Shown here one piece after another: positions 22,324 through 32,251 of a stretch of DNA of 64,000 nucleotides. The DNA is taken from assembly GCF_000765665.2 (NCBI RefSeq), contig NZ_JROZ02000001.1:620001-684000 (forward strand), written 5' to 3'. Made by a program: the position numbers and the translations under genes. Source of the stretch: Helicobacter sp. MIT 05-5293. Its GTDB lineage: Bacteria > Campylobacterota > Campylobacteria > Campylobacterales > Helicobacteraceae. Positions within the stretch are counted from its first letter, which is position 1, and each line of letters begins with the position of its first letter. The notes below the pieces were generated by a model. The model was not told where the DNA came from and searched no databases. It saw only the letters and a program-made list of their open reading frames with translations.

Positions 22324-24435
22324 ATGAAAGATTTGAAATTGCAAACTAAGCTGGTTATGGCAATCGGATTAATGTTTATTGCTGGTATTTTTATCCTTGC
22401 TATCATCATTACAAGTATGGTCAGAGAGAATATGGAACGCGATGCGAGAAGTATTATTTCAAAGGCGGCAGAAGGAGATGGCGAATATGTCCAAGGTATT
22501 TTAGAAGAGCTCATTACTATCACACAAGCAGGTGCATCGGTATTGAATTATGTTTTTGAGACCGTAGATCCTGAACAAATGAGTTTGGCAAGGACAGTAA
22601 GTGTATTGGAAGGCGTCTTTGATAGTTCATTGTATGCGGATTACGCATTTCTGTATCTTGTCAATCCTCCCGCACATTTTAAAAATGACTCTAAGAATCT
22701 AACGCCAAGCGGTAAATTTGTAACGCTACTTTATGACACTGATACACATACAAAGGGTGGTGTCGTGCATAAAAAACCTTCAGATTCTCTAGTGCAAGAT
22801 CTTATGGCTGTGCAAAATGCACTCAAGGAAGGTAAATACGGAAGCAATGAAGTCTTTTTTGGAAAAGCGACTAAAATTAAAATAGAAGAAGATGAATTTA
22901 TAGGTTTTTCACTCACACTTCCTTTATTTGATAGTCGCAAACAGCTTGTTGGGGTAGTGGGATTTATCCTTAATACTGAACATACTATATTAGATTTTAT
23001 AAATAACAGAGCAGAAAGCGTTTTTGATGGTGAGTTGAAAGTATTTTTTGATTCTGAAGGAAATATCATCGCAAATAACAATAAAGATATTTTATTGAAA
23101 CGTTTATCTGATATTAATAAACACCCCGGAGTTCGAGAATTGGACGAAACTATTAAGGCAAATAAATCAAGCGTGGTAAGATACAGAACTCTTGCGGGTG
23201 TAGATAGTTATGCTGCTGCAAATAGCTTTTCTACCTCAAGTGGCTCTGCAAACTTCTCCTTTGCAGTCATCGCTCCAGAAGATTCTGTGCTTGCGCCTTT
23301 GTATCGTTTAGAAATGATCATTGCGGGTATTTCTTTGATATTTGTCATTCTTGCTATGTTGTTGGTCTATGTGTATGTTAAAAGAAATATTGGGAATCGT
23401 CTGCCTGTGCTTGTCGGGACACTTGATTCGTTCTTTAAATTTCTCAATCATGAGAGTAAAGAAGTGCATTTTGTGAAAATCCGCGCTAACGATGAGTTAG
23501 GCATTATGGGTAAATTGATCAATGATAATATCAAGCGCACACAAGATTCTCTAAAAGTCGATGAAGAAGCAATTGAGCAATCTGCACAGACAGCCAAGTG
23601 TATTGAAAATGGCGATTTGACTGCAAGAATTGTCAAACAACCTGCTAATCCACAACTTGCAGAGCTTAAAGATGTATTAAATAATATGCTTGATGTATTG
23701 CAAAGAAAAATCGGAAGTGATATGAATGAGATTCACCGCGTTTTTGAATCTTACAAAGCATTAGACTTTACGACAGAAGTCAAAAATGCTCAAGGCAGTG
23801 TAGAAACAATTACTAATACTTTGGGAGAAGAGATTCGAGAAATGCTTACTTCTACTTCAAATTTTGCTCAAGATCTTTCCGCGCAATCTTCAGAGCTTGA
23901 AAAATCAATGCAAAAACTCCTTGAAGGCTCACAAACTCAAGCAAATTCACTTCAACAATCTGCTGTTGCAGTAGAAGAAATCACTTCATCTATGCAAAAT
24001 GTCAGTAATAAAACAAGTGATACTACAAGACAAGCAGAAGATATTAAGGGTATTGTGGGTGTGATTAAAGACATTGCAGACCAAACAAATCTCCTTGCGC
24101 TTAATGCAGCCATTGAAGCGGCGCGTGCAGGGGAGCATGGACGAGGTTTTGCAGTCGTTGCTGATGAAGTGCGCAAACTCGCCGAACGCACAGGTAAATC
24201 ACTTGGAGAGATTGAAGCAAATGTCAATGTGCTTGTCCAAAGTGTCAATGAGATGAGTGAATCTATCCGAGAACAAAGCCAAGGCATCTCTCAAATCAAC
24301 GAAGCGATCGCCCAACTAGAAGAAGTTACAAATGAAAATGTCGAAGTGGCAAACGCAACAAATGGCATCAGTAAAAATGTCAATGATATTGCGAAAAATA
24401 TTCTTGATGATGCCAATAAAAAGAAATTCGCTTAA
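22324..24435 (+). CDS. Methyl-accepting chemotaxis protein with dCache sensor
   Basis: 703 residues. TM1 at about 11-31 ([19 protein letters not shown]) and TM2 at about 337-358 ([19 protein letters not shown]) flank a ~300-residue periplasmic double-Cache domain ([20 protein letters not shown]). A HAMP-like region and the signalling hairpin [20 protein letters not shown], which contacts CheA/CheW, follow. The ligand is unknown. A good Shine-Dalgarno (AAAGGAGG) lies ~11 nt upstream. Confidence 0.93.
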   Translation: MKDLKLQTKLVMAIGLMFIAGIFILAIIITSMVRENMERDARSIISKAAEGDGEYVQGILEELITITQAGASVLNYVFETVDPEQMSLARTVSVLEGVFDSSLYADYAFLYLVNPPAHFKNDSKNLTPSGKFVTLLYDTDTHTKGGVVHKKPSDSLVQDLMAVQNALKEGKYGSNEVFFGKATKIKIEEDEFIGFSLTLPLFDSRKQLVGVVGFILNTEHTILDFINNRAESVFDGELKVFFDSEGNIIANNNKDILLKRLSDINKHPGVRELDETIKANKSSVVRYRTLAGVDSYAAANSFSTSSGSANFSFAVIAPEDSVLAPLYRLEMIIAGISLIFVILAMLLVYVYVKRNIGNRLPVLVGTLDSFFKFLNHESKEVHFVKIRANDELGIMGKLINDNIKRTQDSLKVDEEAIEQSAQTAKCIENGDLTARIVKQPANPQLAELKDVLNNMLDVLQRKIGSDMNEIHRVFESYKALDFTTEVKNAQGSVETITNTLGEEIREMLTSTSNFAQDLSAQSSELEKSMQKLLEGSQTQANSLQQSAVAVEEITSSMQNVSNKTSDTTRQAEDIKGIVGVIKDIADQTNLLALNAAIEAARAGEHGRGFAVVADEVRKLAERTGKSLGEIEANVNVLVQSVNEMSESIREQSQGISQINEAIAQLEEVTNENVEVANATNGISKNVNDIAKNILDDANKKKFA

Positions 24436-24478
24436 TTTTGATTATTTGTCAGATAGGTGGATAACCTTACACTAAAAT

Positions 24479-24504
24479 AAGCCCTTGCGATTTTGCAAAG
24501 GCTT
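24479..24504 (+). terminator. Hairpin after the chemoreceptor gene
   Basis: AAGCCCTTGC / GCAAAGGCTT around a 6-base loop, 10 bp with one mismatch. T-rich sequence follows only after about 10 bases. Confidence 0.5.
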
Positions 24505-24603
24505 GTTCCCGCTAAGATTTCTTTAGATTCTTAAATCTTTTTGTGTTTTTATTTTTACTCCTTTTATCCTTTTTCAGATTATAGAGTTTGTGTTTCAAAA
24601 TCG

Positions 24604-24626
24604 TTTTTTTTTTTTTTTGATAGAAT
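24604..24626 (+). promoter_or_regulatory. Poly-T (15) plus -10 box: slippery promoter of the DUF4253 gene
   Basis: Fifteen T (24604-24618), then GA and TAGAAT (24621-24626) as the -10 box; the ATG follows 21 bases later. The tract fills the region where a -35/spacer would be. The arrangement T-tract, GA, TANAAT is the same as before the LysE gene at 33265-33285. Confidence 0.6.
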
Positions 24627-24647
24627 GTTTGTGTTTGGAGGAGTGCT

Positions 24648-25496
24648 ATGAAATTTTTAGAAGTTATTAAAAATATTTTTGCCAATAAAAATAATCAGAG
24701 CAATACAAGGGATTATGAATCTATTCGTTTTATTATGGATTTTTTGCAATGTCCTTGTGAAGTGATTAAAGGTGGCACATACACGAGTGAAAGCCTTATG
24801 AAACGAATGACAGAAGAGCTTGAAAAAGTAGCAAAAGCAAGAGAGGCAGGCGAGGATTATTCACTCCCGCTTTTGATTATCCCTAGCTCATACCTTGTCG
24901 AAAGCCTAGAATCTTTCCTTGAGGAACACAAAGTAAGCCTTGCAGATTCTCTTATAGCCGTGCGTAAAGAGGTAGCGCGTATTCAAAGCCTTGAAAATGA
25001 GGCGAGAGCATTTCTTGCTCAAGATTTGATAGAGATTTGGGGAGAGGAAGAGCGAGCATTTGTGCAAGAGCTAGAATCTGATTTGCAAAGCCCCGCGACA
25101 AACAATCAAAGCAAAGGTTTGCAGGAGTTAATCATTTTTCGTGAAGATGAGCATCAAGATTTGATTTTGGCACAAATCCCTGCCCGTGAGCCATACGAGC
25201 TTGCATGTTATGTGCCTATGGGTGATTTTAATGAATGTCCTGCGCCGAGTTTGCAAGCTGCGATTTTTAAGGAATGGAGTAAGAGATTCTATCCTGCGGT
25301 TGTGAGCTATTGTGAGTGGCAATGTATGATACTTCCCTCAAAAAAAGAGGACTTTATCTCTGATGAGCAGACTTTAAGTCAGTTAGCAAGAGAACATCTT
25401 ATTTTTAACCCAGATATTTTGCAAAGTTGTGAGAATCTGCAAGAATACAAAACAATGCTCAAATACTCGTCAGTATGGTATTTTTGGTGGGATTAA
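24648..25496 (+). CDS. DUF4253-domain protein
   Basis: 282 residues, cytoplasmic, no signal peptide or membrane segment. The C-terminal ~110 residues match DUF4253: ELACYVPMGDFNECPAP, IFKEWSKRFYPAVVSYCEWQ, and the closing SSVWYFWWD. The N-terminal half is helical and acidic. DUF4253 proteins are often near toxin/immunity genes, and the following region holds decayed effector-like genes, so an immunity-type role is possible; no activity is known. Expression is probably phase-variable through the poly-T promoter. Shine-Dalgarno GGAGGAG. Confidence 0.7.
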   Translation: MKFLEVIKNIFANKNNQSNTRDYESIRFIMDFLQCPCEVIKGGTYTSESLMKRMTEELEKVAKAREAGEDYSLPLLIIPSSYLVESLESFLEEHKVSLADSLIAVRKEVARIQSLENEARAFLAQDLIEIWGEEERAFVQELESDLQSPATNNQSKGLQELIIFREDEHQDLILAQIPAREPYELACYVPMGDFNECPAPSLQAAIFKEWSKRFYPAVVSYCEWQCMILPSKKEDFISDEQTLSQLAREHLIFNPDILQSCENLQEYKTMLKYSSVWYFWWD

Positions 25497-25539
25497 TTGC
25501 TACACGAAGCTTGTTTTGATACATTTCTCGCAAGGATTC

Positions 25540-25552
25540 AAAAAAAAAAAAA
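25540..25552. repeat. Poly-A tract, 13 bases
   Basis: Thirteen A, 17 bases before the ATG of the following ankyrin-like remnant, next to its Shine-Dalgarno (AGGAGA). Probably hypermutable; effect unclear because the gene is broken. Confidence 0.9.
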
Positions 25553-25569
25553 CGATTGTAGGAGACACA

Positions 25570-26230
25570 ATGAAAACAAGAGAAGAGATGAAAGCATTGA
25601 GCTTTAAAGAAGCAGACAAAATAGAAAATGAAGTGCTTGAAGCTATAGATGATAATGACTTAGCTAAGGTAAAGGATATTTTAAAAGATTATTCTGCAGA
25701 GATAAACTGCTACGGAGAGAAGATTTTCAAATATAAAAAATAAAGACAAGTTGATGAGAACAGCATAATAGTTAAGTCTCCATTGCTTGATCCTTATCCT
25801 ATCATACTCAAGGCAGCTTTGATTTGAGGGGAAAATGATAATGACTTTTCTATACTGAATTATTTATTTAATGAGTATGGCTTAAGTCTAAAAGACCTTA
25901 CGAGCAATTTTTCATTTCATGAAGCAGATAGAATCATAAAGGCTGATGAAAACATTCTTACTACAGAAGACATACTTAAATAGAATAACATCAATTTGTG
26001 GTATAAGTTCGGTAGAAGACCATGTAGAAGAAGCCAAATTTCTTATTGAATTGCCTTATCACGCCTAGACATACAATTTTTGATCTCGCTTATTATAGCA
26101 GAATGAAAGAGCTTCTTATAGATTCAGGAGTTTTAACTTATAAAGAGCTATGTGAGAAAAATAATCTAGAATCTGCTAAAATGAGTCAATCTATTGGTAT
26201 AGAAGTGGTGGGGAAAGCAAATAACTTACA
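25570..26230 (+). pseudogene. Decayed ankyrin-repeat-like gene
   Basis: Begins MKTREEMKALSFKEADKIEN with a good ribosome site but stops after 57 codons (25743). In-frame codons then continue sensibly (SPLLDPYPIILKAALI, stop, GENDNDFSILNYLFNEYG, SFHEADRIIKADENILT, stop). After a frame change comes HVEEAKFLIE and RHTIFDLAYYSRMKELLIDS, a pattern typical of ankyrin repeats. At least two stops and a frameshift interrupt it. Repetition of the FxEADxI motif supports one ancestral gene. Function lost. Confidence 0.6.
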
Positions 26231-26233
26231 AAA

Positions 26234-26425
26234 ATGCCTATTGATAAGAAATACCCACAAATTACTTCTTATACCGCTAGTTGGGACATTCCTACACGAG
26301 CACAAAAAGATTCTATTAAAAACCTGATAGAAATCCTCAAAAAAGAATATAATCTCACAAATAATGATATTTATGAGCACGATGATATTTCACCGCAAAA
26401 ACTAGAGGAGAAGCAAAAGATTTGT
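26234..26425 (+). pseudogene. Fragment of an N-acetylmuramoyl-L-alanine amidase-like protein
   Basis: The frame YPQITSYTASWDIPTRAQKD, NLIEILKKEYNLTNNDIYEH, DDISPQK resembles the C-terminal third of Amidase_2/PGRP-type amidases, which end with a histidine and a conserved lysine. The N-terminal zinc-binding part is absent. It is fused in frame to the small secreted protein that follows, whose own start is at 26426. Confidence 0.45.
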
Positions 26426-26848
26426 ATGAGAAAAATTAAATTAATTTGGCTTTTGTGTTGCAATATTATCTTTGCCAATCCGATTCCACCTTATGCGCAT
26501 TTGTGGGAGATTCAACCTATAGAAGTGCTAGAAGTGGATACCGAAATAAATTGGAAAAATAGCGGTTTGAGCAATCAAGAAGCATTGGAATATTGCAAAA
26601 ATACGCAATCTCTACCAAAAGACTCAAAACAAATGGAACAATATTTGAAAAAACATATTGTTGTGTGGAGTTTGCATTATTTTGGTGGTGCTGGTTGCAC
26701 CTACAAAGGCAAGGTAAAATTTGCTGGTAAAATATGGAATTTCGTCAGTATTGGTGGCATCACTAGGCTTACAACAGAATCTGAATGGATAGAACTTGTT
26801 TGCATTTCTAAAGACTGCTATCCACAAGCTTGGAGTGATGGTGAATGA
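26426..26848 (+). CDS. Small secreted protein of unknown function, possible immunity protein
   Basis: 140 residues starting MRKIKLIWLLCCNIIFANPI, a short signal peptide with cleavage after about residue 17. The mature part has four cysteines (EYCKNTQ, GGAGCTYKG, LVCISKDCY) likely paired in the periplasm, and tryptophans. Found between a decayed amidase and a peptidoglycan-hydrolase-like gene, it could be a periplasmic immunity protein; this is inference. No family recognised. Confidence 0.5.
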   Translation: MRKIKLIWLLCCNIIFANPIPPYAHLWEIQPIEVLEVDTEINWKNSGLSNQEALEYCKNTQSLPKDSKQMEQYLKKHIVVWSLHYFGGAGCTYKGKVKFAGKIWNFVSIGGITRLTTESEWIELVCISKDCYPQAWSDGE

Positions 26849-27831
26849 AATATATGGCGTAGAAATAGGCAATAATGGCAATATCATAGGAGAGAAAACA
26901 AAGCAATATGAATATTATAATCCAAATAACCTACCTACAAATAATCCTTATGCCTATATCTTAGAAAGAAATGGACATGATAGTATAGGAGGAGAAATTA
27001 AGCTTAGAATCCCAGAGGGAAGATATAATACAACTTGGCATAGAGGAAACATATTCACAAATGTTTTAAAACTTCATAATGGGTTTATAGGTAAAGGTAG
27101 GGAGATTTTAATTCATAATGGAAAATCTCCAAAGCATTCCGCTGGTTGTTTGTTGATTGGGGATAAAATTGCGTTAAATATCATAAACGGCGAGACAATG
27201 AGGGAAATTTTAGCAAATTTATTAAAGAATAACACTATTAATAACGATGAACAAGATATAAAAGAATTTATCGCAAGAGATGTAGAAGTAAGGATAATCA
27301 ATAAGTTTAAGGAAGAAAGCAAAAAAATAGAGCAGAAGAACGAAAGGCTTTATACCTTAGATGATGCAAAAGAAGCTTTAAAGATTATTTATCATAAATA
27401 TGGGGAAGAAATGGCAAGAATTATTGAAAAAATGTATAGAAGCGAAACAGCACATTTTGATTCAGGACAATATAAACATACAGGAACAGGTGGTATGGAA
27501 GCATTTGGCAATGCTCCCTATTATGGTTGGGATAGTAAATTCTTTGACCAAAATCCAAACTATAAACCAATAGGAATATGGTCGGCTTATGAAGGTAAGG
27601 GGATTAAGTGAGCAAGGAGGAAACGCTCAAGTTAAGGATAGAAAGAAGCAATTTATAGTAATGCCTTCAGTTTTAGCAGGAATGGCATATAAAGCTTATT
27701 ATATCAATAAGCATAATGGAAATTGGGCAAGATGGCACTCAGTGCAAACGCAAGCACAAGAAGCATATAAAAAAGCTATTGAGCCGATTAAAGCCCGAAT
27801 AGTTGATGAAATTGTAGGAGATAAAAAATGA
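26841..27831 (+). pseudogene. DUF5675 / cell-wall-hydrolase-like protein, frameshifted
   Basis: A first frame starting about 26841 (MVNEIYGVEIGNNGNIIGEK) runs to 27611. It holds a DUF5675-like region (GREILIHNGKSPKHSAGCLL) and then EMARIIEKMYRSETAHFDSG, which resembles peptidoglycan hydrolases with a catalytic glutamate. Near 27600 the frame shifts. The matching continuation in another frame begins LSEQGGNAQVKDRKKQFIVM and ends DEIVGDKK at 27831, right at the next start. Restoring the frame would give ~330 residues. Likely a decayed or switched wall-targeting effector; the class is uncertain. Confidence 0.55.
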
Positions 27832-28520
27832 AAAGAGTCTTTATTGTTTTTATATTATCTTTAATTTCGACTTTTGCTCAAAATCCCAAAGAAACAAGAA
27901 TCTATTTTTCTGAAAATCTTACACAACCAAATCCGCAATGTGTAGAGATTTTTACTAAAATTGCAAAAACGAGCAATTATGAATTTGAAACTTATAGAGG
28001 GGATAAAAATATACAATGGGTAAAGGAATATATCTCATTTGAATTTGATACTTGGAATAATGATAAGATTCTAGTAAAACTATTTTTTGATTGGGGAGAT
28101 AAAAATAACAAAGAATTTCAAGGCACAGGCACTATCACTTGGTTTGAATATGATATAAAGACGCAAACACTTAAAGATAGTATGCAAGAGAAAGAATTGG
28201 TTATAAATCAGAATCTAGCAAATAAATTCAATGACTGCTTGAAATATTGTAATTTTGCTCAAACTTCAGCTTTGCAAAATCAATATAAGTATTTAAATGT
28301 GGATTTTCTAATGCAAAATGAAATCATTGGTGCAAATTCAAAAGAAAGAGCTTACTTTTATTCTGCTCCCGATGAAAAGTGTAAAATCAATGATTTATTT
28401 TTAATTCCAAAAGATAAAATCAATCTCTTGCAAAATAAAGGAGAATTTAGCTTTGTTGCCTATAAGCGTCAAAATGGCGAATTTATTAAGCTATGGATTA
28501 AGAGCGATAGAGTAAGATGA
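27828..28520 (+). CDS. Secreted protein of unknown function, possible immunity partner
   Basis: 230 residues with a signal peptide (MKRVFIVFILSLISTFAQ). The mature protein is rich in aromatic and charged residues; the C-terminal part (RAYFYSAPDEKCKINDLFLI, FVAYKRQNGEFIKLWIKSD) looks like an SH3-type fold. It overlaps the preceding frame and the next gene by 4 nt each (ATGA), indicating a coupled operon. No family name can be given. Confidence 0.55.
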   Translation: MKRVFIVFILSLISTFAQNPKETRIYFSENLTQPNPQCVEIFTKIAKTSNYEFETYRGDKNIQWVKEYISFEFDTWNNDKILVKLFFDWGDKNNKEFQGTGTITWFEYDIKTQTLKDSMQEKELVINQNLANKFNDCLKYCNFAQTSALQNQYKYLNVDFLMQNEIIGANSKERAYFYSAPDEKCKINDLFLIPKDKINLLQNKGEFSFVAYKRQNGEFIKLWIKSDRVR

Positions 28521-29792
28521 AACAATACTTACTATTTTTCATTGCTTTAGCTTTTGCAAATGATTTTAATTTGAGTGATGAATTTTATAAAAATAAAGGG
28601 GGAACTATGCAGTCGTTATATCTAATTCCGGATACTGAAGAGAGCTATCTTGTTAAAGATTATAGAGAAAAATTAAGAGGCGACACTCTTAAACTCAAAG
28701 GCAACTTAGAATCTCTTGGGCTTTTGATATAAATTATAATAAAAACATTGATTTAATCTTTTTTCCAGAAGAGGGTAATTCTATGTATTATGCTATATTG
28801 TATGCTAAGGATTTTTCTAAAAAAATAGCCAAAAATGAATTAGATAGAGAATTAAAAGAAATCAATCCTCCTTATAATTTAACTATGACCTTGTAAAGGA
28901 AATCCTCTCTCAAAGTGATTTAAGTCAATCCCAACAAGAGAGATTCTTTAATTCACGATTTGGAAGTGTGTTTGTGCCTATGGAAATAGAGTTTGAATGG
29001 TATATTGCACATTGGTATCCATATCAAGGCATTTCGCAGACAAATTTTAGCAAAACAATTACCTTTCCCCATTATGATAAATATTTACAACCAAGCGAGG
29101 ATACAGGGGGAATGATATTTATTGCGCTTTGTCTTGGTATTATTAAATCCTATCAAATTTTACCAACAAATACAGCTTTAAATATTATTGAAGAAGAACC
29201 ACTTGGATATGACCTTGCTACTGACAGACTCATCACCTACAAAGACCTCTTCACCCCTCTCCCTACTGCTGCATTAGCAACTACAATGACAAACATTAAT
29301 GATTTTATTGTAAATCTCCGTGATAAACCCGATACCAAAGAAGGAAAGATTATTGCACAACTCTTCTCACAAGAGTTTAGTTATGCCCTCCTTGAACCTA
29401 AATTCCAAAAACTCCAAGAAGAAAATGGTTGGGGAGATGAAACACCATTTAGCTTTGTATATGAAGAGTTAAGCACATATTATTTAGCTCAAAAATCCTA
29501 TTATGAAAAAGAAAAACAAAATCTCATCTTAGTATGGAATATAGAATCCAATAATTGGGCTAAAGTATGGGTATTAAAAATGCCTGATAAAAAAAGTGTA
29601 GGCACAAATGAAAAAACATTCGAAGAATTAATGGAGTATTATGATATAAGAGATAGTGTCAGAGAGATTATCTCTACTTATTCCCAAACTTTCTTAGAAT
29701 CTCCCTCACAACTTAAACTCTATGAAGGTTATATCCATTGTAGTGGCTTACAATATCTGTTACCTTTTACACAAAATTATATTAAACGATAA
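28517..29792 (+). pseudogene. Large secreted protein broken by two frameshifts
   Basis: Starts MKQYLLFFIALAFA (signal peptide) in ATGA overlap with the gene before. It reads to a stop at 28732. A second frame carries on DINYNKNIDLIFFPEEGNSM to 28895. A third begins YDLVKEILSQSDLSQSQQER and merges with the long open frame to 29792 (FGSVFVPMEIEFEWYIAHW ... CSGLQYLLPFTQNYIKR). Joined, about 420 residues. The three frames overlap cleanly, so two indels in one gene are the simplest explanation. Family unknown. Confidence 0.6.
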
Positions 29793-30141
29793 TCTCATCT
29801 GCCAAAGGATTTTATGCTTCATATTTTTTTTAGAAATAATAGCTTAGAGCGCGTATCCTCAAGAGCAAGATTCTTTTATAATCTAGCACTAAAGACTTTT
29901 TGGGTATAAACAATGTAGGGGGTGATGGCACTTGAAGACTTAAATATCGCAAGGATTCTAGATTTCACCCTCATAATGTTGCAGGAGCTCCTACTTCTTG
30001 CACCGAAGTTGTAAGTATCCAAACTGATAAGGTTGTCTTATGCGAAACATTGAATGCAGGTTTAACAATAAAGGTTTTCCTTTATTTTTTGTAGGGTGAA
30101 GCGTTTTTAAAACAAAATAACAATCTAATCATAAAATTGGG
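29793..30141. other. Intergenic region with gene debris and a terminator
   Basis: Short readable patches (for example FHPHNVAGAPTSCTEVVSIQ around 29970-30030) without a start or length suggest remnants of a coding region. A terminator lies at 30067-30090. Nothing intact. Confidence 0.4.
30067..30090 (+). terminator. Rho-independent terminator
   Basis: AATAAAGG, TTTT loop, CCTTTATT, then further T residues on the plus strand: an 8-bp AT-rich stem with a U tail, ending the plus-strand operon of region 3. Confidence 0.6.
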
Positions 30142-31485
30142 CTAATCAAAATCCATTAATGCCACACTCAAAACTAACCCCAAAATCGCACAAAAAAGCA
30201 CAACCACACTAAAGACAAAAGCGAGTTTTAGAAATTTAAAAAGTGGAATCTTCACCCCATATCGCCTAAGGTTTGCAAGCCACAAAAGTGTCGCAAGCGA
30301 ACCAATGGGGGTAAGCTTTGCGCCAATATTACAACCCAGCAAATGCGCAAAAACGAACGACAAATCATGGTTATCTTTCAAAGCTAAATCACCCAACATG
30401 ACCATAGGTAAGTTATTGATAAGGCTACTCCCTAGCGCACTTAAAAACCCAATACACAAAAGGCTCATTTCCTTTCCGAGTGTCGTTATATCTATAATCC
30501 AAATACGTATATCATCTAGCAAACCTGCATTCTTTAACCCAAACACAACCACAAATAATCCAACACTAAAAACCACCACACTAAAAGGAGAATCTTTAAG
30601 CAAAGAAAATAGCATAATTTTTTGGATTTTTACCCCATAGCCCAAAGCTAAAATCGCACAAACCCCGACAAAAAGAGAAAGTGGGATTTTAAAATATGCC
30701 CCAACAATCGCAAAAATTGGCAATAAAATTAACAGCAAAAAACAAAAGAAAATACCAAAATTGCTAATAGAATCTGCTTTAAAATTGCTTGTCATCATGA
30801 GTGTTTCAGGCAACTTTTTGCCCAAAACTACCCAAAAAATCAATAACGATGAGAGAATCGCAAAAAGCTGTGGCAAAGCCATAAAGCGCACAAAATCAAC
30901 AAACGAAATCCCAAAAACAGAAGCGGTTAAAATATTGGTAAGATTTGAAAGCACAAAGAGATTTGAGGCAAAGTCGCTAATAAAACTCATAAAAAGCAAA
31001 AACAAGATTAAAGGTGTATAAATACTCTCGTTTTTATAGGGAAACAGAGCAAACATCAGCGGGGTTAGAACTAAAATTGCACCATCGTTTGCTAGAAATG
31101 TTGCCAAAAATGCTCCAAAAAATACTAAAAAGACAAAGAGTTTCGCGCTTTTACATGGGATTTGTAATAAGTCTTGCGTAGAATCTAAATCATATTGCCT
31201 AGAAAAACGATTCTTTTCCCTCTTTTCTGCTGCAAAAATTATAATCTTATGTGCCAAATAGGCAAAAAATCCAATGCGCTCCATTGCAAGCGTTAAAACA
31301 ATAAGCCCGACTAAAACCAAAGTTGAATCCCAGACCATTCCCCACACAAACCAGACATCGCCCACACTTACGATTCCAAGCATAAGCGCAATACCCGCAC
31401 CCAGTGTGCTAACAGCCCAAAGTGGGATATTAAAAGGTCGCCAATAAATCAAAAGCATTACAATCACAAATAAGCAATACGCCAT
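30142..31485 (-). CDS. ArsB/NhaD-type ion transporter, arsenical pump family
   Basis: 447-residue inner-membrane protein with about 11-12 hydrophobic helices. It shows the ArsB/CitM features WVWG..WDSTLVLVGLIVLTLA, FGAFLATFLANDGAILVLTP and SDFASNLFVLSNLTNI, then the symmetric second half LGSSLINNLPMVMLGDLAL and HLLGCNIGAKLTPIGSLATL. Likely exports arsenite or a related anion. No arsR or arsC is adjacent, so substrate is not certain. Confidence 0.8.
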   Translation of the reverse strand: MAYCLFVIVMLLIYWRPFNIPLWAVSTLGAGIALMLGIVSVGDVWFVWGMVWDSTLVLVGLIVLTLAMERIGFFAYLAHKIIIFAAEKREKNRFSRQYDLDSTQDLLQIPCKSAKLFVFLVFFGAFLATFLANDGAILVLTPLMFALFPYKNESIYTPLILFLLFMSFISDFASNLFVLSNLTNILTASVFGISFVDFVRFMALPQLFAILSSLLIFWVVLGKKLPETLMMTSNFKADSISNFGIFFCFLLLILLPIFAIVGAYFKIPLSLFVGVCAILALGYGVKIQKIMLFSLLKDSPFSVVVFSVGLFVVVFGLKNAGLLDDIRIWIIDITTLGKEMSLLCIGFLSALGSSLINNLPMVMLGDLALKDNHDLSFVFAHLLGCNIGAKLTPIGSLATLLWLANLRRYGVKIPLFKFLKLAFVFSVVVLFCAILGLVLSVALMDFD

Positions 31486-31574
31486 GATTTGTCCTTTAGA
31501 TTCTGAAATATAAAGTTTCTTTAAAGATTATCATTTTTAGCTCGAGATTGATTTACTAAAAAATTTGCAAAATT

Positions 31575-32231
31575 TTAATGAGATACTGCAGATTCTCGCA
31601 CAGGAATGCGCAGAATAGTTTTAAGCTTTTGCGGGGCAGTTTTATTAGGATTGCTCAAATAAATTTCGTGATGTGCTCTTTGGAATCCATCTTTGATGTT
31701 GCCAATATCGTTCTGAAGAGAAAAAGAAGCAATAAATTCTTCCATTTGCGCAATACTTTTGGGTTCATCATCATAGCAACCAAGATGCAACATCTGCACA
31801 CATAATCCTTCTTCAAAACTTATCAATTGTGCTTGATTGCAATCTAAATGCTTTTTATTCAAAACTTCTTCACATGCCCACTTAAAAACTTCTAAAGTTA
31901 CAAATTTTGGTTGGGCAATCATTGCTTGCCATTGAAAATTATCTTTGTTTTTCACATCTTCATTATTCCACCATAGTGATTCTAAAGGAGGCACAACATA
32001 TTCAAAATAATCTTGAATCTTTTTGCCCTTATCCATTTTTATTGTATAGGAAAGAGCATATAAAATCTCTAAAGCCTTTTGATATGCACCAGCACTATCA
32101 TTTGGGTTGCCCTCGCCTTTTATAGCAATAAAAGACATTTGTGGCACAAAAACGCGCGTTGGAATCGGCTTTGGAGCATATAAATCTTTAAAGGCTTTTT
32201 TAAAATCAAATTTTTGCATTGTTTGGTTCAT
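31575..32231 (-). CDS. GyrI-like small-molecule binding domain protein
   Basis: 218 residues matching stand-alone GyrI-like proteins: QMSFIAIKGEGNPNDSAGAYQKALEILYALSY, ESLWWNNE, KFVTLEVFKWACEEV, CVQMLHLGCYDDEP, and the terminal H-x-I/L-Y-x-S motif HHEIYLSNPNKTAPQKLKT. They bind and may hydrolyse small hydrophobic molecules. The ATG at 32231 (MNQTMQKFDF) follows AAAGGAT; the frame is open further up without a site. Confidence 0.85.
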   Translation of the reverse strand: MNQTMQKFDFKKAFKDLYAPKPIPTRVFVPQMSFIAIKGEGNPNDSAGAYQKALEILYALSYTIKMDKGKKIQDYFEYVVPPLESLWWNNEDVKNKDNFQWQAMIAQPKFVTLEVFKWACEEVLNKKHLDCNQAQLISFEEGLCVQMLHLGCYDDEPKSIAQMEEFIASFSLQNDIGNIKDGFQRAHHEIYLSNPNKTAPQKLKTILRIPVRESAVSH

Positions 32232-32251
32232 TTTTATCCTTTTGTGGCATA

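Noticed and set aside
23952-24287. 111-codon minus-strand frame opposite the chemoreceptor
   Set aside because: Serine/alanine-rich shadow of the coiled-coil signalling domain.
25540-25552. Poly-A tract as a third slippery promoter
   Set aside because: No -10 box follows at the proper distance, and it lies in the leader of a decayed gene.
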